Assembly: GCA_024516155.1 (NCBI GenBank)
Contig: JAJJXM010000018.1
Coordinates: 744,001 to 808,000 of the forward strand
Source of the DNA: Pyronema omphalodes
Taxonomy: Eukaryota; Ascomycota; Pezizomycetes; Pezizales; Pyronemataceae
Direction of reading: 5' to 3'
DNA length: 64,000 nucleotides
Position 1 is the stretch's first letter. Each line of letters opens with the position of its first letter. The notes beneath the pieces are model-generated. The model did no database searches, was not told the DNA's origin, and saw nothing but the letters and a program-made list of their open reading frames with translations. This document shows, one piece after another, positions 34,101 to 45,223 of this stretch. A program made the translations under genes and the position numbers.

Positions 34101-35525
34101 GGAGTGTCCGGAATCAAGGATGAACCGCCGAAAAGGCGTTGTAACTGGAACCTGAAGGCGCGCGATACTTTGCCCCCGGATGCACTCTTTTTGCATGCAT
34201 GCTTCACTTAACTAGCACTTTGAGCCTTGGGATGCTGCCGATCTTATTTGACCGTATATACCTCTCTCCGGTGTATCGCTAGCTAGTTCGGTTCTCCGGT
34301 CCGTCACAGTTCCTACTCTAGATGACCATCTGTTTGAACCTCAGCTCTGGAATATCCTTTCTCTCGAGGCATCCCTGCTACCAGGCTTTCTTTCACAGCC
34401 GAATGACCATGAAAATGTTCTTGTGTGCCCTCTACTTGAGTCATTACAACTTCAAGAATCAGTCACCTGCGTCATCCCAGCTGGCTGCACACACACGATC
34501 AAGCATACGAGTGATTAACTATGCGGAAGCGCCCAGTAACAGGGATGGCGTGGAATCTGGGGAAGAACTCAGGTGAGTTATTTCCCGAAACAGCGCTTGT
34601 ATCTGTGCGTTGCATGAGCCAATGCAAAAGCTGCACAGGCCTGTGTCGTGTGTCTTTTTATTTCGAGGTTTTTTTCATCAAGCTTTTTCGTCTGGTCTGG
34701 ATAGGAGGATCTAGTCTGTGGGAGTTGCTTGGCTTTGTTGAAGTAGAAACATCACGAAATCCCATCACGTCCGGTGGAGAATCGACGGTGATATCGAATG
34801 CACGTAGATATGCACTGATGTTTTCGACAGGTGACACAACCCGCCTCCCCCACAGCGCCTCGGATCGGTCGCCCCACCTGTCTCAACCAATTTGCTGCGT
34901 CCGTCTAGATCAATCTATCGGTGCCGGTAAAGAGCATCCCTCCATCATCTGGATCCCAAACACAAACGAACGCACATTCCTACCTCACGGAGCTCTTTGT
35001 GAACTCTCTATGCCAGGACTGTACACTGTCAGTCATATACCCTCCCTACCCCCTTCGATAAGACATCTGCTAGCTACCGAACTTTCTGTGAGAGTTGACT
35101 AGGAAAGGGACAGGCATTTTAAGAAGTTACCTTAACTTTTAGTTTCACCTAGTCTAGTTTCGGCCGCCAGTGGTCCTGGGTATCAACCGGAGTCCCAAGT
35201 CTCCCAAACTACTCTAGGGAGGTCTACCTGGTCATCTCTGGTCATACATCCCCCTCTTTTCTCGGAGCAGCTTGGCCAGTCGATCTACTACTTATTCTCG
35301 TCGAGCTGCACTGTGGTCGTACCCATACTCACCACCAAAACAATAATCAAATATTTACCCAACAAAAATCCACCTCAAAGCAATAAACAACTTCCTCACT
35401 CTCATCGGTAAACGTCAAATCAAGCGTTTTACTTTCGCCGCAACAACGCCGCTTTCAAAGTTCTCGTCTTCGCCCGAACTGGCTCACTCTCACCTTCCAA
35501 TTCCAAAAATACAGCTACATCCACC

Positions 35526-35921
35526 ATGAGCTCACGACGTCCGTCCTCCATTTCCAAATCTTCCAACTCGAGCTCATGCTCCCCCACTACCTCTCCGATC
35601 TCTCGCGTCCCTCGCACCAACTCTGACGGTACCCCACGCCGCGTTACCGTTGTCGAGCCCGAGAAACCCACGAAGCACGAACAACTCTCCGAAAAGCCCT
35701 GCAAATCCAAGCGCAAGAAGGCCTTGAAAGTTGTGGTTGATGGGGTCAGCATTTTAGCTAATTTACTTTGTATGTGCTGTGTTCTCAGTGGGGAACAGCG
35801 CCCAAAGAATGGAGCTTATTACGCCCATTACGATGAAGACGAATGCCGCGGTGCAAGAAAGGTTCAGCAAACCCGCGGAAATACCCATCCAAACATGAAG
35901 CAACGAGTTTCGGTGCGGTAA
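35526..35921 (+). CDS. small Ser/Pro-rich hypothetical protein
   Basis: ATG in a good context (caccATGAGC). The unspliced frame gives 131 residues: a Ser/Thr/Pro-rich start (MSSRRPSSISKSSNSSSCSP) and then a basic patch PCKSKRKKALK. The stretch SILANLLCMCCVLS has the look of a translated intron. A GTCAGC donor at 35745, CTAAT branch and CTCAG acceptor at 35788 would remove 44 bp and give an 88-residue protein ending at 35836 instead. Which form is made cannot be decided here. No known domain. An overlapping antisense frame (35429-35752) is judged a shadow. Confidence 0.45.
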   Translation: MSSRRPSSISKSSNSSSCSPTTSPISRVPRTNSDGTPRRVTVVEPEKPTKHEQLSEKPCKSKRKKALKVVVDGVSILANLLCMCCVLSGEQRPKNGAYYAHYDEDECRGARKVQQTRGNTHPNMKQRVSVR

Positions 35922-38900
35922 AAGAGATGCGCATCAACATCCATCGCGATCAACATGGAAACCTGGATAAGGCGGATTAGCGGATTATTAATCGACGGAA
36001 CCGTCACACATGCCCTCAAATCAGACGATGGCTAGGATAAACACTACAGAACGTGTTCTTGATAGAAACGGATTTACAAACGGGTGGTGGTGGTGGAAAT
36101 ATGGCTACAGCTACATCATTGCCATACGGCGAGCATGTCGATCGGCTACCCTGGGCCTTCCGGGCGGCTTCGAAATATTTCGATGCAGCAGTACAAGACA
36201 TACACACATAAAGCACGAATTATTGCATGGAATGCGTCAAATTTTGCTTTTGTACAGATCCTTCGGATCGTTCAAGTTTCAAATTTCCTTTCTTCATCGT
36301 CATCATCATAGTTCATTCCATTCATTCGACATGGCGAATTCACGGAGTTAGATCTAGTGTATCCAAAATGGGATTCCTGCGTAACTCCGGTATGAAACCA
36401 TAGTCAACATCGCGACAAAGCCATTTCATGCAGCAAATTTCCTTAGTTCAGATTTTTTTGGTTCGGGTTCGGTCTCGGTTGGGTTAGGTTGGGATAGTTT
36501 GGGTTGGCTTTTTTTGCTTAAGCTTGGTTGCAGGCAGGACTCTTGGGACATCATAGCATCATAGACGCACGGATTTTTTTTTCTTTTGTCTTTCATCATA
36601 CTCTTGTAAAACTTAATTTAGCTGGATAATTCAAATGGAACATCTAGTTCTCTTTCTTTTTCAACTCATATCGAATGGAAACGGAAGTGAAAAAAACAAG
36701 TGAAGCCGCTGTGTACATAAAAGTGAAGCCGAACGTCGAACACGAAAGCCACCCGCAAAAGTGAATTCCGGGGGCGAGGAGCGAGGAGCGAGGAGCGAGG
36801 GACGAGGGGCAACACGAAGGCAAAAAGCCACAAAGAAGCGAAAAAACAAAAAAAGGCGAAACAAAAGTGAAAAGTGTTGAGCAACTTCCTGCACTTCCCC
36901 CTCCTTCCATAGTTTCCTCCTATCCATATCTCAAAATCGCGAGAAATTAAATCCAAATCCTTCATTTTCAAATCATCGAAGCACGAGGCATAAGGCAAAA
37001 CGAAAATCTTCAAAAAAAAAACTTGCAAAAAGCCAAGATCTCTCTCCCTAGTAAAATAAAAATCAAAAACAAAATAAAACCTGTATCTGATTCTAATTCC
37101 TACCAGAATATGGTGGGGGATACCCTTTTCTCCCCTCCTCTTCCCATCCCCACAAACCCCAAGCCGGATCTCAAAGTTTCCATAAACTGTTCACACCATA
37201 GGACCTTCTTCCTCCGCTTCCTCCGCTTCCCTCGCGTTCTCCGAAGCTTAAGTGTAACTCCCAAGACACTATTGAAAAGCTATTGAAAACTCCAAGAAAC
37301 TATCAAGAACCATCAAAAGTCCAAGATGTTCTAAGGGTTCTAAGGGTTCTAAGGTTTCTATGTATGGTGCCACAAAAGGCGAATCCATAAGGGATCTTCG
37401 AATTGAATCCCGCCTCCGTCCCGCATTTGCCCCCTCTATCCCGCTTCCATCCCCGACCCACTATCCCCACCCGCCTCTATCCCGCCTCCATCCGCTTCCA
37501 TCCCCGACCCACACACCCGGATATCATCACTCCTCTAATCGAGTCCACAGTCTATAATCCATAGAAGACGGGTCTCCCGCCCCACGGGTCCACCTCCAGA
37601 CTTCCCCTCCTCCCCGCACAGCCTCATACATGGTGGTGATCTATCTTTGTATCTATGCCACCATATGCCACCATATCTTATCGTGCCGCCCCCTTACCCC
37701 CTGCCCCCACCCACCCGCGTGCGGCGTGCAGAAAAACTGGAGGAACCTGGAGGTACAGTATGTATGGATGAGGTGCCTGCCTGTACATATTCTTCGCTTG
37801 GTATAACCTGGCTAAAATTCGCTTGGTAAATTCGCCACATGTAACATGAGTTCTTGACCAGTGATGGAAGACACGGGGTATGGTGCTATGATGCTATGTA
37901 TATGATGCTATGTTTATCCACAATTCTACATCCATCCTTTTATCCTTATGGATCTGGGTTATATTTGGTGCATATGTAATCCCGGTTTGATCTCTAATTT
38001 TCTTCGTCAGTGATTCAGTGCTTTTTGAAAGGTACATACATACCTACATACACACCTCAAGCTCTAGAAGCGAGGAGGGAGGAGGTATAGGAAGGGGATG
38101 GGAAGGCTAGATGCAACCGATTTGAAATCTCCTCGAATCTCCTCAAAATTCCACAAAATTTAAGGATTTGTTAATGATGAAAATTGTATGTAGAGTCGAA
38201 ACGAAACGAAAGAGGTCTAATAGCCTATAATTTCTCGCCTCCAGCAACACGTCACGAGACGTTTTGAAACGTGTTTATACAGGCAGACCATGGTGTATGT
38301 AGGCACCAGTGACCATAGTTTAGTTTCATGGCTGTAGTAGGTGGTCATTTTTTTAATTTGCATGAAAGCGTGAGGAAACAACGTGCTCCGAACAGAGGGG
38401 TGAGTTGAAGTGCTGCATAAACGGGGTAAAATCGTCCTATCACCATGCATATCGAAACATCTTTGTCACATTTCGGACTTTTTTTTTTGATTCCCAAATC
38501 TGCCTTGGGATGACTGGGACTGTAATCATGCAGTGGTCCCCCACCCACACGACTGTAGGTCCAGAGTTGGAGAAAGATTCATGCAAGGAACGCGACTAAA
38601 GACCGATAAAGGGGGTTGAAGATGCAATTTTGACGATACGGTATGTATCATAGTCGATGGTCGATAAGTCGGTGGGCGGGCCGATAGCTTGTTGTTTTTG
38701 GATCTAAAATATAATTATGATTAGTAGCTCTCCGTAGTCTTGAAAATTTTTCCAAGCTCTCACACACCACGCGGTGACGGAGGTTTCGAGATTTCGAAAT
38801 TTCGTGATTTCGACAACCTCCCTTTTTTTTTAGGTCCCTAACATACCTTTAACGTTGACCTTTGCAGCTGCCTTGCTCGCACAGACTTCTACGCGACGAT

Positions 38901-39987
38901 GTCCCTCTCCGTATGTATGAAATTTTTATCGTGAGGCTGCGTAAGTATGTATGTAAAATGAGCAGCTACCTTAGTCAGACGCATGCAACGGACCATGCCC
39001 GTGAGTTCATTATCATCACGGCGGTCGCTCGGAGTTCGCGGGGGGCTTTCTTTGTTTTTTTGTAGTCTTTGCGAGAAGGCTGAAGTTTTGAACAACTCAA
39101 CTGGTTGAGCTTATGCTGAAGATTTTCCTACGCCAGCGTGAACCGTACAGTGGTGTGGTGTTGGAGCTTGCTGAAGGCTGCTTGAAACTGCTTCATAACC
39201 CTTCATGTATGTGCCGGTGAGAAAACTAGAGTATGGTTGCATAGGCCTACACCTAGCCGTAGCCTTAGAGTGTCTTTGACGGAGGATCCACCCAGTCGAC
39301 AGCTGTCGAAATGCGGGGGCTAGAGTTCGTTCGTTAGATCAGACTTCCTTAGAGTGCATTTCAAGTTCCTTCAGCATCACGCATGAGCGAGCATAGGGTA
39401 GACACTAAACAAGTCTTTAAGGATGAAATGGATGAAGTTAAGGGCCTGGCGATCCGAAACTATCAAGTCCATGCGTTCCATTGGTACATCTGTGAAAACT
39501 ATCGTGAAAACCAACAGGAAACTTGTATTCAAGATATCATCATCATGCTTTCCGTAGAGAAGCTCTAGCTTTTCTGCTCATCTGAAATGATGAAAGGTAA
39601 TAGGACAATGGGTATCCAACACAATTGAAATGCAAGCAAATAAGAAGGAAAATTTTGTGAAAGAAACTATGGCGCCATAGAGAGAAAGGAAATAAAGCCA
39701 ACATTGAAAACCAAACTGCCCTCCTAGATATTAGTAGAGATTCAAAGGAAAGAAGTTAAATAAACAGCCAATAAAGTGCAGAGAATAGAAATCCGTAGAA
39801 AATCGGAGTAAAGATGTCATAAAAATAAGGTAACCACAGCCGTAGGCGAAGTGAATAATCATTCTGAATGGTTGTCTCTGGGATCCGCTGGTTTCCCTTG
39901 GCTTGCATGGTTATGCACTCGGTTCGTGGCCTTTGAGTGGCTGTTGGCAACCGGTAAAGGTATTCTTGGCCTGCTGAATCTCCAACT
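35922..39987. other. intergenic region, about 4 kb
   Basis: No supported gene. It includes a cgaggag tandem patch (about 36775-36800), a GGTTCGGGTTCGG-type patch near 36470 and C-rich pyrimidine stretches near 37400-37720. Short frames on either strand lack motifs. Confidence 0.5.
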
Positions 39988-41208
39988 CTACATATGAGGT
40001 GTCAAGAACCAGTTCAATCCACTTCCTCGCATACCTCTCGCGGCACAATCGTTACACACGCTGAATTGTAGTGGATTCGGAGCTCCCGACGGTGGTTCGA
40101 ACCTCTCCGGAGCACGCATGCTCATCGATCTATCCTTTGGGTTCTCCCAGCAAGAAACGAGCGAGACCACGAAACATGAAAGCACTAGATCCACCGCTGT
40201 TGCGATAGCAAACACCCACCATGGCTTTCCCTGGTGATTGAACATCAGAAACAAAATTATTGTCACTGGTAATACTGAGGTTAACGTGTTTAGTCCCGCG
40301 TGGAGATAAATACTCTTGCGTTGACGTTGTCGTTGGCGTTGGTTCGGGGGAATCCGAACTGCGGGGTGAGAGGGAATGATGCTGCTATTCCTCCTCCTTG
40401 GCCTAATTCTTTCAGGAAGGCACGAAAAGGGCCACAGAAACGATAATGTGATGTAGCCAGATATCACGATTGTGTAGCAAAGTAGATAGCTAGTCGCCGG
40501 GATCTCGTCAAGGGAGAGATAGCATTGCGCTTTCCTGGAGACAATGACGTTGCGACTGCGGGGTTGCGGGGTTAGTTTGGGGAAGTGTGAAACGAACGTG
40601 TGTAGGGTTGATAAGGATTCATACGATTTGAAGAGCCATGCTAGTGCAGCTATGTAAGGTGCAAGAACCACGAGGTTGTTGACGAAATAGAACGGATTCA
40701 ATCGCGTCTTCTCGAGGCCTGTCGTATTGCGGTGGACGTAGAGCTGCGGATTGATGATAAGCTTTAGCAAGTGCCTCTGATGTTTTGGGCGTTACTCGCC
40801 GGAGAATTACCTTCTCAATGTACCACAGATACAGTAATCCTTTCCCGGAACACCAAAAACAAGCACAGAAGATGAATGCAATGTCGCAGCTGTTACCGGT
40901 ATCCTGGTTGGCACTGAACGCAACTGCAAGAGCCGATACACTGATAAAGAAGAGAATAGTAACTGCGCAGATAACTATCGCCACTATTGTCTGTTAGCGT
41001 GGTAAATTGACTGGTCGGGACAGGAACGCAAACAAAGTTTTGAGTACCAAAAGCTCTTGCTGGACTTGAAAGAGCAGTTCTTGCTTGTAAATCCCAGCAA
41101 GCCAGCAATAAGGCTGACTCCTAAAAGACCGACATACGCAGCCGGCGCGAACGCCTCTCTGATCTGGTGTATGGGGATATCAACAGGACCTTCCACTTCG
41201 ATAACCAT
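39988..41208 (-). CDS. seven-transmembrane orphan protein
   Basis: Three exons on the minus strand: 41034-41208, 40796-40983 and 39988-40743, 372 residues. Introns are 50 bp (donor GTTTGC, branch GCTAAC, acceptor ATAG) and 52 bp (donor GTAACG, branch GCTAA, acceptor GCAG), and both keep frame. Seven hydrophobic helices can be counted. They include AYVGLLGVSLIAGLLGF, AIVICAVTILFFISVSALAV, the CDIAFIFCACFWCSGKG helix with YLWYIEKVILRR, FYFVNNLVVLAPYIAALAW and SYLLCYTIVISGYITLSF. The last two are near LPVTIILFLMF and WVFAIATAVDLVLSCFVV. A basic loop (PNQRQRQRQRKS) follows helix 5. The layout resembles orphan fungal 7TM proteins of unknown ligand. It is head-to-head with XAP5 (482 bp apart). Confidence 0.75.
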
Positions 41209-41690
41209 AGTAGCAAAGACTAGAAAAGAGATAGAGCACAAAAAGTGGAGATAATTGAGCAAGGAGAGGCAACAAGAGCGTAGAGTGGGCTGATCCGGTA
41301 ATGCCAGCAATGATATCAATCGTGACCACCTCCGGCGGATGATCAGAAGGTCGACGCGAGTGACCAGGGATGAACCCAATCAGGTCAGAAATCCTGCTTA
41401 GCGTTACTATATTTCGGTTAAGCGTTGGAAGAGAACAACAGCGCGGCAGCGTCGGGTTGCAGTTGTGATTCAGACCAGAATGGAAAATGACAAGCGATGG
41501 AGCGAGTGAGTGGATGCGAGGTCGAAGTCTGTTTCGCCTTCGAGTATCGAGAACGTCTGGGCGGCTTGGCGCTAGCTTTAACCTCGTCGCGCTGACAATG
41601 ATCATAACGCTCACATGCTCACGCATTTCACCACCAGAACATCGCCGCGAACATCCAGTTGAGCCCTGAAAGTACGGAACCCCGCCTATA
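41209..41690. promoter_or_regulatory. divergent promoter region 7TM gene / XAP5
   Basis: 482 bp between opposite start codons. A long antisense frame crossing this region (41180-42250, minus) is a shadow of XAP5. Confidence 0.55.
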
Positions 41691-42800
41691 ATGTCCGCTG
41701 ATACGACGCCAAATGTTTCAAATTCCCCATCGCGAACATCCACGCCGAATCGTTTCACAAACCACACCGATACACTCGAAGATGCCTTGAAGAACCACAC
41801 GGTTGGACTTGTCCATCTTGCCGATTTCAAGAAACGACGCACAGAGCTTGCTGAGCAGCGTGATCGGGAGGCTGCTGAAAAGTTCCAATCCGTTGGCACA
41901 TCGAGAGGTGGGTCCGGTAGAACTTCACACGAAGGCTCCTCGGGTCCTGATAAAGCTCTCAGGAAGAAAAGGAAACCTGCCATCGATAAGGGGAAGCTAT
42001 CGTTTGGGGGTGACGACGAGGACGATACGGCGGATACCAACACTGACAGGGAAAAGTCAAAGTCGAGATCCGTGTCGCGGGGTCCAGAGGGTAGCGACGA
42101 TGGCGAGGTAAAAGAGGAAAAGCGAAGAAAGTTTAATCCTAAGCTTAAACAGCCACCACCGAAAGCTTTAACGAAGAGCACGCTACTACGGGAAGCACAA
42201 GAGAGGGAAATGCTCCGAAGAGAGTTTCTTGAGTTACAAAACAAGATCAAGAACGAGGAAATTACTATACCGTTTGTCTTTTATGACGGTACGTCATACA
42301 AATCAAATATTAACAATCTGTATGCTGACCAGATCTCAGGTACCAATGTTGCTCCCCCGGATGGTGCAGGTGTAACGGTTAAAAAAGGCGAGGCTGTTTG
42401 GCTTTTTCTTGAAAGGGCACGGCGCATGTCGGGTCGACGCGAATGGCTTAGGGTGTCGGTCGACGATCTTTTACTCGTTCGAGGCGAGGTCATAATACCA
42501 CACCACTACGAGTTCTACTACTTTATCGCAAACAAAACCACCGGTCCAAATGGAATCCTTTTCGACTATCCCTCAGAACTGGCCCCTATGGATCCGAAAT
42601 CCACGGCGGAATCAAAGACTGCTGAAGCAACACATGGCGGCAAGGAGGACCCAACTATGACGAAAGTTGTCGATAGACGATGGTATGAGAGGAATAAGCA
42701 TATATTTCCGGCAAGTATTTGGACAGATTTTGATCCGAATGTCGACTATAAAGGAATGGTTAGGCGTGATTTGGGTGGAAATGCATTTTTCTTTGGATAG
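41691..42800 (+). CDS. XAP5: XAP5 (FAM50) family nuclear protein
   Basis: Exons 41691-42288 and 42340-42800, 352 residues. The 51-bp intron (GTACGT, branch GCTGAC, acceptor CTCAG) is a multiple of three without a stop, so the unspliced frame also reads through. Splicing restores the family motif FYDGTNVAPPDGAGVTVKKG. The N-terminal half is charged and Lys/Glu/Ser-rich with coiled-coil character. The C-terminal XAP5 domain (about 180-352) contains PFVFYDG, VWLFLERARRMSGRREWLRV, DDLLLVRGEVIIPHHYEFY, FDYPSE, WYERNKHIFPASIWTDFDP and the terminal GNAFFFG. Members are nuclear, linked to transcription and splicing. Confidence 0.95.
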   Translation: MSADTTPNVSNSPSRTSTPNRFTNHTDTLEDALKNHTVGLVHLADFKKRRTELAEQRDREAAEKFQSVGTSRGGSGRTSHEGSSGPDKALRKKRKPAIDKGKLSFGGDDEDDTADTNTDREKSKSRSVSRGPEGSDDGEVKEEKRRKFNPKLKQPPPKALTKSTLLREAQEREMLRREFLELQNKIKNEEITIPFVFYDGTSYKSNINNLYADQISGTNVAPPDGAGVTVKKGEAVWLFLERARRMSGRREWLRVSVDDLLLVRGEVIIPHHYEFYYFIANKTTGPNGILFDYPSELAPMDPKSTAESKTAEATHGGKEDPTMTKVVDRRWYERNKHIFPASIWTDFDPNVDYKGMVRRDLGGNAFFFG

Positions 42801-43145
42801 AGAGGGATTCTTGGGATTGAGTGACAAAGAGTCAGATACCAATTTTGAAGCGCTTTGCGATACATAGATGGAAGCAGTTTTTGAACTATAACACTTAGAT
42901 AGGATGCTTCACTGCAATAAATAAGAAGCCCGATGTTGAAGACAGAGTTGCACGCGCACTAGAAACTTTCCCGTGTTGATGATTAGTCGGCCCTTATATT
43001 ATGTATCATCAAAGTGATGTAGCTCCATCACTCGTCTCGATATATCTACATCCTCCACTTTTTCCAAACTTCGCCTTTCGATCTAAGAGTTAATTCATTC
43101 AACTAATCTATTCATTTTCATTATTTACGCATTGTATTGCTTGAC
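42801..43145. other. short intergenic region XAP5 to HEI10
   Basis: 345 bp holding the XAP5 3' flank and the HEI10 promoter. Nothing else is visible. Confidence 0.6.
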
Positions 43146-44493
43146 ATGGACGGCTTTAACCTCCGCTGTAACAATCTTCGCTGTCGGCGCATCCTCGATA
43201 TTCGAGCAGTTGTGACTACTTGCAGGTCGGTGTCCTGTCAAAATCTGTATCTCTTTCTAACATCCACAGCCACGTATTTTGCGAACACTGCGCAGAGAAT
43301 CTTCACCTTACGAACCCACCGCCTGGACGCTCTCGCCAATGCCCAGCATGTCAAGCTTCCCTCACCGCACCCGACGATGCCGTAATCACAAACCTCAGTC
43401 CATCTGAAGACTACCGAACGTCTCTACTTAGTGGGCTGGCTCCAAGTGTAATTATGGAAATCTGTCAGAGAGGGTTGGCATTCTGGAACTACCAAGTGAC
43501 GCAGGAAGTGTGGGTTTGACTTACCGAATGGCAGTACACATGCTGATATAAGAACAGTGTTTACCAAGAGACGATAGCGAAGGGGTTGACGGATAAGTGT
43601 ATTGCACTTTCGAATGATTTGGATAAGGTAATCAACGATGCAAATATGGAGATTGCGAGGCTACAGGAGAAAGTGGCTACGCTAAAAATTAGCGAGGATG
43701 ATTTGAAGAAGAAGAATCACGAGTTGATGGAAAACTGGAGAGAGAAGGGGAGAAAACTTGCTCAAACACAGGTAATTATTGCATTTTTATTGAGGGGGGG
43801 TAATGCTAATGAGTATGAAGGAGCTCTACGATAAATTGAAACGCCGTACGCTCATGACTCAGGTAGGGCAAGGTGCGGTAGAGAATCTTGAACGAGCATT
43901 CGGACCACAGCAGCCAATCCATGACCTAAGCGGCGAGGATCTGGTTGGATTCAACGCATCTCGTAACCATCAACCGTCTACAAGGAGACATAAAAACATC
44001 GATCCTAGACCTGACTTTATGATGAAGGGAGCACAGGTTGGAAACATTAATGGCAGTCGACGTGCTCGGGAGCGTACAGGGTCAAGTTCTTCAACAAGTA
44101 GCTCAAATGCTCCACCGAGATTCACTCAGCCTCCAACGCCAAACATTTATGCACAGCAGCATGGATATCCAGGTGAGTTTTTCCCAAGCAGTATCTGAGG
44201 GTTACTAAATCAGTTGCGTAATCAAAGGCGATCCTATGGCAATCCCCCCAAGCAGTCAAGAGCATCGTCAACGACTACCTCCGACACCATCTGTCGTAGC
44301 TAGCACACCAGCTTTTTCCCAGGCACGGACTACACTCTTCGGCCAGAATAGCATGAATATGGGAGCTACAATAAACCGGAATCCTTTAGGCGGAATAGAT
44401 AAGAGATATCGCCGAAGTGGGCACGGCCAGGAATTTTCGCAACTTGTGAGAGGATATGAATATCAAAAGAGAAACGTGGAAGCTGATTTGTAA
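43146..44493 (+). CDS. HEI10: HEI10/CCNB1IP1-type RING E3 ligase (meiotic crossover factor)
   Basis: Five exons: 43146-43225, 43270-43509, 43558-43771, 43821-44172 and 44228-44493, 383 residues, with introns of 44-55 bp. The start codon is the ATG of MDGFNLRCNNLRC. The RING finger (about 8-57) has CNNLRC, VVTTCSHVFCEHCAENL and RQCPACQASL. The DDAVITNLSPSEDYRTSLLS segment and SVIMEICQRGLAFWNYQVTQE are characteristic of the HEI10 family. A coiled coil (about 110-185) runs through DKVINDANMEIARLQEKV to ELYDKLKRRTL. The tail is Ser/Pro-rich. HEI10 marks and stabilises designated crossovers on the synaptonemal complex, so the organism is probably able to perform meiosis. Confidence 0.93.
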
Positions 44494-45223
44494 TAGGGGA
44501 GATGAAATATACTGGAATATATTTTTTCATTTTTTTTATTTTTTAAAAAACCAATTCATTTACCAGTGACACATTAATTCTGTTTAGAATATGGTGACAT
44601 TTCTACCGGAAAATCCCTGCTCATAAGGGTCTACAGTTCAATATTCATTTGCTCTTTCCAATGTCTTACGATATTAACTGTGACAGCCCTCATACCCTAA
44701 CTTCTCATCTTTAATACACCTAAGAAGGCATAGATTAGGTAAGCAAAATTCCTTAGCCCCAGGTAAAGCTCTGCAAGGACAACCCCCAGTACCTAATCTT
44801 CCAGTAGGACCAACACAGGATCCAAAACTGCTATATGTTCGCTGAAGGTACTATGATCAGTCACAATGGAATCTATGGCTGGATATTGGGCATGTATATT
44901 TAAGTGATCGAGTGATATCTGTGACTGGTGATAAACATGCAGGATAGAATAATTCTTAACAAAAATAAACTTCATGCGTCGCCGAGACATGACGACTAAT
45001 CATTGATCTACTCATATCATATCAAACCTAATTCACAAATACTGACTCTCAATTCATCACCATCAACGTCTCATCCTCCACCTATCCTCCACCTTTTCTA
45101 CCAACGCGTTTCCAACTCATACAACCTTATTTACAGTAAATTTACGATTGCTTTTCAGTACTTAGTACTTGATTTTTCTCTGTTATTTTTAATTAGCACC
45201 GCCCAAATTTTCTGATATCTGTC
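44494..45223. other. intergenic region HEI10 to 853-aa gene
   Basis: 730 bp, AT-rich, no supported gene. Confidence 0.6.

Larger units (their letters stand above)
29292..35525. other. large gene-poor interval
   Basis: About 6.2 kb with no convincing coding gene. It contains GTTTT repeats (about 29470-29500), GGGGTGTG-type imperfect repeats (29725-29802), a G14 run within a G-rich patch (30434-30458) and an A28 run preceded by C-runs (31100-31141). Between 33.1 and 35.1 kb the base composition is more balanced and a 193-codon ATG frame exists (34521-35102). It has no motif or good codon pattern, so I do not call it. Regulatory or non-coding RNA content cannot be judged from sequence alone. 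Confidence 0.5.

Noticed and set aside
34521..35102. 193-codon plus-strand ORF
   Set aside because: It has an ATG start but no domain, no coherent composition and no paralogue. It is compatible with chance in a 6-kb interval.
36644..37028. Phe/Cys/Ser-rich minus-strand ORFs
   Set aside because: Three overlapping frames in purine-rich repetitive DNA, with no motif.
41180..42250. 356-codon minus-strand ORF
   Set aside because: It overlaps antisense to XAP5 exon 1 and the 7TM gene start. It is Ser-rich shadow sequence without motifs.
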